This document shows positions 53,315 through 62,500 of a DNA stretch of 64,000 nucleotides, piece by piece. The notes below the pieces were generated by a model that saw only the letters and a list, made by a program, of their open reading frames with translations, was not told where the DNA came from and did no database searches. The stretch is from assembly GCA_015472025.1 (NCBI GenBank), contig BNHL01000001.1, positions 4,328,001 through 4,392,000 on the forward strand, read 5' to 3'. Both the position numbers and the translations under genes were made by a program. Source of the DNA: Cytophagales bacterium WSM2-2 (lineage in GTDB: Bacteria > Bacteroidota > Bacteroidia > Cytophagales > Cyclobacteriaceae). The stretch's first letter is position 1. Each line of letters starts with the position of its first letter.

Positions 53315-56300
53315 ATGAAAAGAAGTATTTTAATATATGTGTTATTGGTGGGCGTGTGGTCAAATTTGACTGCGCAAAACCAGAATTTCCGTGCTGATAT
53401 AAATAAGCCGGATTATCATCCGCCTTCACCGGAAGCAGCATCATTAGGTAAGTACGGCCAATATAATGTAAGTCTTAGCACGGGAATCCCCGATATCACC
53501 ATTCCTATTTACAATCTCAAAGTTGGAGGCTTCACATTGCCGATATCCATCTCTTATCATGCGGGCGGTATTAAGCTAACCGAAATAGCCAGCCGTGTGG
53601 GGCTGGGTTGGTCATTAAATGCAGGTGGTACCATTAGCCAAAATGCAATGGGGATTCCTGATGGATTTCAAAGCAGACTTATCCCTCCACAGACGTTTCA
53701 GCCGTTGTGCGAAACCATTAACTGTGCACCAAATGCGGACTATAATTTAGCAAAGGATATTATTGATAACCAGAGTTATGACACAGAGCCTGATATTTAT
53801 ACCTACAATTTTCTTGGCTTCACCGGCAAGTATGTAATTACGAATGAGGGTGTCGCAACCTTGCCATTCACCTCTGAAATCACTTTTGATGATGACATCA
53901 CCGACAAGAATGGGAATCGTTATATTTTTGGTGAAAGTGAAACCAGCAGTGTCATACGGACTTGTACAATGGCCACCGGATCTCAATTTTCAGGGGCTTC
54001 AGCATCTTACCTGACGAAAATAATAACAACCCAGGGCGACACCATTCAATTAATTTATGATCATGAGATCTATAGCTATTTTCAATCGACTTCTGAAAAG
54101 AAGTATTTTAGGGATATTAATGCAACAGGTACTGACCAGTCTTGCACTTTACCTCCCAATGTAGTTTGTAAAGATAAAAATGCAGTATACGTTCCCCGCT
54201 TGAAACAAATCGTATCTTCTAACGGGGTGGTGATCAATTTTCAATACAACGACCTGAGACTTGATGTTGAGACCAATGTGGCCAGCCCTGACCAGTACTC
54301 GGCCAGAGCACTCAATCAAATCACTGTTACCGAAGATGGAGTTTCTGTTTCTTATTCATTAACGTACGAGGTAATCAATTCCGGTCCTGGTGCGAATGGA
54401 GTAGCAGCCACAGGCAAGCGGATGTACCTGAAGAAATTGGTGGATAAAGACAAGGGTGTATACCAGTTCCAGTATACCACCAGAGAGCATTTACCGGCAC
54501 GCGATTCATATGCCATAGACTATTGGGGTTATTACAATGGAGGGACATCTAATACAACTCTGATTCCTTCTTACAATCTGGTCAATTTTATTGGAGGCGG
54601 ACGTTTAACCAGCCAGGCAGAGATACTCAGCGGTTCGCTCAACAAGATAATTTATCCTACAGGTGGTTACTCCAGTTTTGAACTGGAGCCGCACAAAGCA
54701 GATGTGTCCGGGATACTGGGTGGAGGTCTGCGTGTCAAATCTATTTCCAATTATGATGCTGATAACACAGTCATTTCAAAGAAGAACTATAAGTACACAT
54801 CGAATACAAACAACGGACCTACGGAAGATGCCATGGCTTTTCAATACATGGACATTTTGCGGCAGCGCAAAATGAATGAGAATAATGGAACATTCTATGA
54901 TCCAAGCATAGCGCAATGCGTTTTTTTGATCTTGTCCAGCAATACCAACCCACTTTTTGAAGGGATGATTCCCAGCGTTCAATACCCTGTTGTGGAGGTA
55001 ACCGATTCAGATTCAACGATGTCCGGGAAAAGCATCTTCTATTATGCCAACGTTGATTTTGGTTCGACAACCCCCGCAGTGCAGGCAGAAGGACGGCAGG
55101 ACTATAAGATTCAAAAGGAAGAACATTATCGTTTTGTTGGCCCCAATGCCAATGACTTTCAGAAGGTAACTGAAAAGCAATACACGTATCAGGGGTTCCC
55201 AAATGAAACAGCATTTTTTACCTACGACCCGAATAATGAGCTTAATTATAAACAGGCATTGGGTTTCCGGATAAAGTATGACTTACCGGAGCAAGCTGCC
55301 GGTCCTGAGGTTCCGGCATTTTATCCAGCTGTTTTTTCCTTTTATCACTACAAATACACCTCCATCTGGTGCTTCCTGAAAAGTATAACGGAGACGAGTT
55401 ATGATAACGTAGGAAGGGCCTTAATCACAACGACTAATTTCGATTGTGAAAATTTTATTCATGCACAACAAACGAAATCCACTACAACCAATGAGCGCGG
55501 TACACACACACAAATAACCCGCTACCCGCAAGATTATATTAATGGAGGCATCGCCGGAAGTAATGTACCCCAACAGTGGTTTAAAGGTGTGCCGGTGGAA
55601 GAACTCACGTTGGTTAACGGAAACCTTGTCTCCGGGCAACTCAATGAGATGACGTACGAGAACAGCGTATTGAAACTTTTAAAGAAGCACGTGTCAAATC
55701 TCAGCACTCCATTGAACGACCCAACGAACTATCCAGCAAGCAATACACATAATTTCAGTTTGTTTCCAGCGGGCAATCCCTACCGGGAATACTATCGTGT
55801 TGTATCGGTTGACAGCAAGGGGAATCCTACGGAGGTACGTTCCGTGGACGGGAACTTATCGCAGGCAATAATATGGAATACAAGAAAGAGGCAAGCCCTT
55901 GCGGTCATTGATAATGCTTCTTATTCAAGTGTAGCTTATACTGATTTTGATGGCACGAGTAAAGGGCAGTGGAAGTATTCAAATTCTTATGACTCAGGGG
56001 CTGGGTTTAATAATACAACCGGCTTTAATGGAACGAGTATCTGGCGCGACAATCTTAGTGCCGGAAAGTACAGAGTAAGTGTCTGGGCCAATGGTGCTGC
56101 ACCAACTGTAAGCAGCACAGGGGCAACGATTACACCCGTAGCCGGATCGCCATTTAACGGCAATGACAACTGGAAGCTATACGAGTGGACAGTGACCCTC
56201 AGCACGACCGGTACAGTGACAGTTACTAATGCATCAGGAGCATACCTCGATAATGCCCGCTTATATCCCGACAATAGCAAGATGGTGACGTTTAACTATG

Positions 56301-56452
56301 CGCCTGTTGTCGGATTATCTTTTAAGACAGACACCAATAACAGGTCGGAATATTATAACTATGATGCCAGTGGTCGCCTGATCAAAATCCGTGACGATGC
56401 CAACAATATCATTAAGTCTTTCGAATACCATGTCGTAAATACCAACCCCTGA
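53315..56452 (+). CDS. Secreted RHS-like protein (SpvB/RHS N-terminal type) with carbohydrate-binding-like module
   Basis: A 1045-aa exported protein (signal peptide MKRSILIYVLLVGVWSNLTAQ). Residues about 50-110 have the opening seen in Bacteroidota RHS proteins (VSLSTGIPDITIPIYNLKVG, ISYHAGGIKLTEIASRVGLG, WSLNAGG). A long strand-rich shell-like middle follows. Residues about 860-990 look like a jelly-roll (FDGTSKGQWKYSNSYDSGAG ... LSAGKYRVSVWANG). A single YD-type repeat (YYNYDASGRLIKIRDDANNI) closes the protein, with no RHS core or toxin domain. It is the first of four same-strand genes; its TGA overlaps the next ATG (TGATG). Function is unknown; shell formation with the downstream RHS proteins is conceivable but not shown. 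Confidence 0.87.
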   Translation: MKRSILIYVLLVGVWSNLTAQNQNFRADINKPDYHPPSPEAASLGKYGQYNVSLSTGIPDITIPIYNLKVGGFTLPISISYHAGGIKLTEIASRVGLGWSLNAGGTISQNAMGIPDGFQSRLIPPQTFQPLCETINCAPNADYNLAKDIIDNQSYDTEPDIYTYNFLGFTGKYVITNEGVATLPFTSEITFDDDITDKNGNRYIFGESETSSVIRTCTMATGSQFSGASASYLTKIITTQGDTIQLIYDHEIYSYFQSTSEKKYFRDINATGTDQSCTLPPNVVCKDKNAVYVPRLKQIVSSNGVVINFQYNDLRLDVETNVASPDQYSARALNQITVTEDGVSVSYSLTYEVINSGPGANGVAATGKRMYLKKLVDKDKGVYQFQYTTREHLPARDSYAIDYWGYYNGGTSNTTLIPSYNLVNFIGGGRLTSQAEILSGSLNKIIYPTGGYSSFELEPHKADVSGILGGGLRVKSISNYDADNTVISKKNYKYTSNTNNGPTEDAMAFQYMDILRQRKMNENNGTFYDPSIAQCVFLILSSNTNPLFEGMIPSVQYPVVEVTDSDSTMSGKSIFYYANVDFGSTTPAVQAEGRQDYKIQKEEHYRFVGPNANDFQKVTEKQYTYQGFPNETAFFTYDPNNELNYKQALGFRIKYDLPEQAAGPEVPAFYPAVFSFYHYKYTSIWCFLKSITETSYDNVGRALITTTNFDCENFIHAQQTKSTTTNERGTHTQITRYPQDYINGGIAGSNVPQQWFKGVPVEELTLVNGNLVSGQLNEMTYENSVLKLLKKHVSNLSTPLNDPTNYPASNTHNFSLFPAGNPYREYYRVVSVDSKGNPTEVRSVDGNLSQAIIWNTRKRQALAVIDNASYSSVAYTDFDGTSKGQWKYSNSYDSGAGFNNTTGFNGTSIWRDNLSAGKYRVSVWANGAAPTVSSTGATITPVAGSPFNGNDNWKLYEWTVTLSTTGTVTVTNASGAYLDNARLYPDNSKMVTFNYAPVVGLSFKTDTNNRSEYYNYDASGRLIKIRDDANNIIKSFEYHVVNTNP

Positions 56453-56883
56453 TGAACGAAATCATTATGCGACACATCTTTATTTTCTTTTTATTGTCTT
56501 ACTCCTCTGTTGCCGCACAAACACCATTGACCGGCACATGGAATATCGACTGGCAAGCCACCCGCTCGGCCATGACAATGGCTGAAAATCAAAAATTCTC
56601 CGGAATGTCTTCGGCTATGCAAACGAAAGTGCAACAAGGTTTTGAAAACAGATCTTATATATTTAATACGGACGGTCAATTTACAGCCAGCTGGCAAACT
56701 GGCGGACAACAAAAACAAGTGCAGGGAACCTGGAGCGTTATAAATACCAGGGTTACTATTGATGCCCAGGGTCAAACCAAACAATACGATTATTCAATCT
56801 CCGGAAATCAATTGACGCTTACGGAAGTATTATCGGGAACAGGCGGGTTATTTTCTACTTTGATTTTGAGCAGGGCTAATTGA
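56452..56883 (+). CDS. Small secreted lipocalin-like protein in the RHS operon
   Basis: A 143-aa product with signal peptide; the first Met overlaps the RHS stop (TGATG), while ATG 56467 (MRHIFIFFLLSYSSVAAQ) gives a tighter signal. The mature part of about 120 residues reads as a short lipocalin-like beta-barrel: PLTGTWNIDWQATRSAMTMA at the start and repeated strand pairs (RSYIFNTDGQFTASWQTGGQ, QVQGTWSVINTRVTIDAQGQ, YDYSISGNQLTLTEVL). It lies eight bases before the next RHS gene, so it is embedded in the operon. It could be a chaperone or immunity-like partner; that is speculation. Confidence 0.75.
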   Translation: MNEIIMRHIFIFFLLSYSSVAAQTPLTGTWNIDWQATRSAMTMAENQKFSGMSSAMQTKVQQGFENRSYIFNTDGQFTASWQTGGQQKQVQGTWSVINTRVTIDAQGQTKQYDYSISGNQLTLTEVLSGTGGLFSTLILSRAN

Positions 56884-56890
56884 TATTTTC

Positions 56891-59518
56891 ATGAAAAAAT
56901 TTTTTCCAGCAGTTTTATTGATCGTGCTACCGGTATATGCAGCATGGTCTCAATCAGCCGCGATTTCCGGTCCGTCAACTTCGATGTTGAATGAAACAAA
57001 AAATTATCACGTAGTTCTTTATGACAGGAATGGAGAGCCGCAAGTTCCAGTGGGAGGGGTAGATTGGCAAGTAACTCTGGGTGATTTGATTGACAATACC
57101 AATGCTTCGGCGAGTGTAAAATGGACACAGTATGGCACCGGTTTCATTGAATTTGGCTATCAGTCGTTTGATGATTATTACTATGGGGTAGCTTATACAG
57201 CAGTTGTTGTTCCGGATCCCAATCCCACGTCAACCTCGATTACTTATTACTGTAACAGCACAGCTTACACACTTAATAGCAGCCCACCTACAGGCGTGGA
57301 GTGGTACTGGCAGACTTCTATTGATGGTACCAGTACGTCTTTAGGCCATAGTGCTACAATAACCAGGACAACTACTGATCCTTTTTACTTGCGAGCCCGG
57401 GCCCTGGATGGTACATGGAGTGCGAATTCTCTATCCTTTACTACTGTCACTATAGTTGATTGGCCTACACAGGGGGGAAGTATCGGAAGCTCAACGACCA
57501 TATGTTCTTCCACTGCACCTGGTACACTGACGAATACTTCAAGTGCTCAGAGTGGTGATGGTATCGTGAGCTACCAGTGGGAGCAATCACTGGATAATAC
57601 TAATTGGAGTAATGTCTCCTCGGGAGGAAATTCGGCAACCTATTCGCCAGGCTCACTCTCTTCAAAAACATATTATCGCAGAAAAGCCTCTGCCATTTGT
57701 GGCGTAGCATATTCTAATGTTGTGATCATCGACATCTATCCCACGCTAAGTGCCGGAAGTATCAGCGGACCATCTACGATCTGTTACAATACATCCCCTG
57801 GTACTTTGAATGGTACTGCGGCTACAGGCGCCAACAACTATCAATGGTATTCTAAAACTGGAATAAACTGGTTCCTTATCTCCGGAGCAACAGGACAGTC
57901 GTACACCCCTCCTGGGAATTTTACCGGTTCGCATGACTATAAACGAATAGCCATAGGGCCATGCAACAGTCTTTCCTCCGACCCAATTACCATTAATGTT
58001 AGCCCGGATCTTGTGCCCGGATCGATCAGCGGTAATCAGACGATATGCTCTGGCTCCAGTGCCACGGCTTTGAGCGAATCACTTCCCACTGGAGGAGATG
58101 GTTCTTACAGTTACCAGTGGCAAAGCTCATCCGATGGCAGCACATTGTGGTCGGATATCAGCGGGGCTACATTACCTTCTTATACCAGCTCTTTCTCCAC
58201 GACTACATTTTTGAGAAGGAACGAATCCTCTTGCGGGCAAACCCGGAGCTATAACAGTGTTAACATAATTGTAGATGCAACTTCTAACGGAGGAACTCTG
58301 AACTCTTCGAGTTCAGTATTTTCTTCCTATAGCGGCTCACTGGCATTGAGTGGGAGTACAGGCAGTGTAGTGAAGTGGCAGAGCCGGGTGGGCGCAGGTA
58401 ACTGGACGGACTTAGCTAACACGGAGACGAGTCTTCTCCTTCTTGACGTTACGAAAACCACTTCTTACCGGGTGAATGTTAAAAGTGGAATTTGTGCAGA
58501 TACATTTTCCAGTGAGGCGCAAATTACGATCATCCCCATCCCCGTGATCACCGCATCCACGAACCGCATTAGTCTGGGGCCGGTGACAATGGATGCCGGT
58601 AGTGGCTATTCATCCTACGTGTGGAAGAACAGGGCAGGTGCGACACTGGGTACTGCTCGTACTTACAGTACTGCAGTCCCGGATTTTTATACAGTGACAG
58701 TAACGCAGGCTGGAGTGATTGGCACTGGATTATCGGCAGAGTTTAACCTGATCGATGAGATGGATGGCGTTCAACGCAATTACGTCATTACCAATACCGT
58801 ACTCAAGGGCGGGGTAACGACCAGCCAGGGTGTGAAAGACCTGGCAGTGACTGACCTGTCACAAAGCATACAATACTTTGACGGGATCGGGCGGCCTTTG
58901 CAGACGGTGATCACGCAAGGATCGCCATCGAGAAAGGATATTGTCCAGCCTGTCGAATACGATGTCATTGGGAGGGAAGCCAAAAAATACCTGCCATATG
59001 TTTCAGTAGAAGCCAACGGGCAATTTAAAGCCAATCCGACAAATGACCAGGCTGCTTTCTATACTACCGGTGGTAAAGTAGCAAGCGACACACGGCCATA
59101 TTCTGAAATTACTTTTGAACCTTCTCCACTCAATCGCCCGACACAACAATTTGGTCCCGGGTCAGACTGGAAAGACAATAATAAATTTGTGGGGCATCAG
59201 TATTTAGTAAATAGTGCTAACGAAGTGCTTTTGTTTACCTACAACCAGACCACTGGATTAGTGTCCACCGGATCGGGATCATCAGCCGGGTACTATGATG
59301 CAGGACAACTTCATGCCAATGTAACTACCGATGAACACGGCAACGAAGTGATCGAGTATATAGATAAACTCGGACATACGGTGTGCAAGAAAGTGCAGTA
59401 CAAAACGGATAGTGGCATGAAGCAATATGCAAGTACTTACTATGTCTACGATGATATTGGCAATCTTGTTGTTGTGCTGCCACCGGAGGCTACAACCAAA
59501 CTCGCCCAGCAACAATAG
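56891..59518 (+). CDS. Secreted protein with Ig/PKD-like repeats and DUF6443 (N-terminal part of an RHS protein)
   Basis: An 875-aa exported protein (signal peptide to about residue 20, VYAAWSQSA). Residues about 30-560 contain several Ig/PKD-like modules with the recurring plan 'SISGPSTICYNTSPGTLNG... YQWYSKTG' (GSISGNQTICSGSSATAL is another copy). Residues about 600-760 match the DUF6443 opening of Bacteroidota RHS proteins (SIQYFDGIGRPLQTVITQGS, PVEYDVIGREAKKYLPYVS). The ORF stops right after DDIGNLVVVLPPEATTKLAQ, a point where typical family members continue into YD repeats. The next gene, 49 bases on, resumes that sequence behind its own signal peptide. A split or truncated RHS gene is inferred. 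Confidence 0.85.
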   Translation: MKKFFPAVLLIVLPVYAAWSQSAAISGPSTSMLNETKNYHVVLYDRNGEPQVPVGGVDWQVTLGDLIDNTNASASVKWTQYGTGFIEFGYQSFDDYYYGVAYTAVVVPDPNPTSTSITYYCNSTAYTLNSSPPTGVEWYWQTSIDGTSTSLGHSATITRTTTDPFYLRARALDGTWSANSLSFTTVTIVDWPTQGGSIGSSTTICSSTAPGTLTNTSSAQSGDGIVSYQWEQSLDNTNWSNVSSGGNSATYSPGSLSSKTYYRRKASAICGVAYSNVVIIDIYPTLSAGSISGPSTICYNTSPGTLNGTAATGANNYQWYSKTGINWFLISGATGQSYTPPGNFTGSHDYKRIAIGPCNSLSSDPITINVSPDLVPGSISGNQTICSGSSATALSESLPTGGDGSYSYQWQSSSDGSTLWSDISGATLPSYTSSFSTTTFLRRNESSCGQTRSYNSVNIIVDATSNGGTLNSSSSVFSSYSGSLALSGSTGSVVKWQSRVGAGNWTDLANTETSLLLLDVTKTTSYRVNVKSGICADTFSSEAQITIIPIPVITASTNRISLGPVTMDAGSGYSSYVWKNRAGATLGTARTYSTAVPDFYTVTVTQAGVIGTGLSAEFNLIDEMDGVQRNYVITNTVLKGGVTTSQGVKDLAVTDLSQSIQYFDGIGRPLQTVITQGSPSRKDIVQPVEYDVIGREAKKYLPYVSVEANGQFKANPTNDQAAFYTTGGKVASDTRPYSEITFEPSPLNRPTQQFGPGSDWKDNNKFVGHQYLVNSANEVLLFTYNQTTGLVSTGSGSSAGYYDAGQLHANVTTDEHGNEVIEYIDKLGHTVCKKVQYKTDSGMKQYASTYYVYDDIGNLVVVLPPEATTKLAQQQ

Positions 59519-59567
59519 CTAAAGTCGGGTAGATAATCTCAGCAAATCAAAAAGATACAGCAGAATA

Positions 59568-62500
59568 ATGAAACATATATATATCCTCGTTACAGCCCTT
59601 ACGATATCCGTTGTTTTCGGGGCGGTCGCGCAAACGGGCCAGTCGGTTATCTGGAGAGAGCGTGCCGGAGCAGATGTAAATTCCAATGGTTCGCTTACCA
59701 AGACAGCAGCAGGGGGTTGGGGTAATGCAGGTGCTAATTCATTCAATGCATTGGCCGCTAGCACAGACGGATGGATCGAGTTTACCATTGCTGACAATAC
59801 AAGCCGCTATATCATCGCGTTCGGTGCAGCCGGCACCAACTTCCAGTACACGCAGTCAGTGCAGGGCATCCTGGTCAACGTAAGCGACCACGGGCTCTAC
59901 TTCATGCAAAGCAACAACGGGGGAAGCCTGGTCACGCACTGGCAGGTAGGCGATGTAATGCGTATCGCACGCGTGGCAGGCACGGTGCACTTTTACCAGA
60001 ACGGATCTGAGATCGGCTCGCCCGCATCGAATGTAAACGGATCGTTTATCGCCAAGTCGATCATTGATACGGGAAGCTCGCCCGCAGTTACCACTTCATT
60101 TGGTATACCAGTCACGCTGAGTGCCGGTATTACACCAACAGGCGTGAGCAGCAACACAGGCGCGATCTCCCTGACCTTAACTGGGGGTACTGCACCCTAT
60201 TCTTATTCCTGGTCATCAGGCGAACAAACCTCGGGTATATCCGGTAAGGCCGCTGGTGCCTACACAGTTACTGTGACCGATGCCGTCGGAGGCACTGCGG
60301 TGGGTACATTCTCCATTGGCTATAGTGTCAGCTGGACAGAACTGCAGGGCGTTACTGGTACGAGTACGCTCACGAAGACAGCCGCTGACGGTTGGGGCAA
60401 CGGAGGGGCCAATTCGTTCAACGTATTGCCTGCCAACACCGATGGCTGGATCGAGCTCACCGTTGCAGATGACGAGAGCCGTTACATTATATCTTTCGGC
60501 AAGGCCCACACCGATTTTCAGTACACGGAAGCTGATGCTGGTATTTTGATCAATGTGAGTGACCACGGGGAATATGAAATGCAACATGACAATGGTGGTT
60601 CGGTAATTGGCTATTGGCAGGTAGGCGATGTGATCCGTATTGCGCGGGTGGGGGGCACGGTTCGTTTCTACCAGAACAAGACAGAGATTGGCACACCGGT
60701 ACAAAATGCCAATGAGCTTGTTGCCAAGTCGATTATCTACAATGGAAGTTCGCCCGCAGTCACATCTTCTTTCAACATACCTGTTACACTCAGTGTTTCA
60801 GTGACCCCGACAGGTTCCTCAAGCCCCACGGGGGCTATTGCAGTGACCGCGAGTGGAGGTACAGCACCTTATACTTATTCGTGGTCTTCGGGAGAGCAGA
60901 CATCTACCATATCAAATAAAGGAGCCGGTAACTATTCCGTTACGGTATCAGATGCCACAGGTCGTACAACGGTCCGGGTATTCTCCATCGGCTACAATGT
61001 GAAGTGGACACAACAAACGGGTGTCACGGGTTCGGAAGGGATTCTCACCAAGACGGTCGATGACTGCTGGGGCAGTGGAGGGGCCAATTCGCTCAATGTG
61101 CTGCCCGCAGGCACCGATGGGTGGATCGAGTTTACCATTGCTGACAATACCAGCGATTACATCATTTCGCTTGCCATGGCCGACAATGATTTTCTATATA
61201 CTGCGGCTGTGCAGGGTATTGCGGTGAACGTGCCTGACCACGGGCTGTATGTCGTGCAGAGCAACGGGGGAGGATCGGTGTTAGGCTATTGGCAGGTAGG
61301 CGATGTGATCCGCATTGCGCGAATATCGGGTACAGTGCACTTCTACCATAACCAATCGGAAATAGGCACGCCTGCGCAGAACGTCAACAATGCTTTCATT
61401 ATTAAATCGATCATCGAGACCGGAATTTCTCCCGCTGTCTCGGTTTCATTTGGTGCTCCATTATCTGTGGCGGAAATTATAAACGTATATTCATTTCAAT
61501 ACAAGTATGACGGACGCAAGCGTATGATCGCCAAGAAAGTGCCGGGAGCCGATTGGGTATATATGGTGTATGACAATCGTGATAGGCTCGTACTCACTCA
61601 GGATGGGAACCAGCGGTTAAGTAATCAATGGACATTCACAAAATACGATGCACTTAACCGGCCGGTGATGACAGGAATCTATTCCCATGGTGCACCTGCA
61701 GAACAGGCCGATATGAATGCGCTGATCAGTACTACTAATTTCTCTGAGACGTACAATGGAGATGCTACCAATCACGGGTATACCAACACCGTTTTTCCTA
61801 ATGACCTTACTAAACTGGAGGCTTTATCTGTAACCTACTACGACAACTACAATTTTAAGTCAACGTTTACCACAGGCACTGACTATGATTATGGCGCTTC
61901 CGATATCTCCGGACTCCCATTGTCAGCTCAGAGTGCTGTTGTTGGCCAGGCCACGGGCACAAAAGTAAAAGTGCTCAAGATTGGCAACTGGTTAAAAACG
62001 GTAAGCTACTTCGATGAAAAATACCGGGTTATTCAAACCGTTGCCGACAACTCTAAGGCAGGCACCGACCGCACGAGCAATGTCTATGATTTCGTTGGTA
62101 AACTTCTGGCTACGCAAACGACCACGACTACCTCAAATCTGACCTGGAAAGATCCATCCAATGTTCTCTTATTCTCCAATGGCGTGCTCAGTACGCTCTC
62201 CGGGCAGGGCGCAGGTGTGGTATCTACACAAGTACTCCCGGCGAATACAGATGGCTGGGTTGAAACCAAAGTCAACCAGATAAAAACTACCCAGGAATTC
62301 GGGTTATCTGCGACCAACCCCGATAATCTTCAAAGCTCAATCAACTTTGGTATCAGAACGTCATTGAATACGCAATATGCGATGGAGAACGGTTCACAAA
62401 AAACGGGAACAGTTGTTGCTGTTGGCGATGTCTTGAGAATTGAGCGGGTAGGCGGGACGATCAGGTATTACAGGAACGGAACACTGACATATACTTCGCA

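Noticed and set aside
59516-59568. The stop at 59518 as a sequencing error in a continuous RHS gene
   Set aside because: The next frame begins with its own signal peptide and about 610 residues of other modules before the RHS sequence resumes, which a single base error cannot explain.
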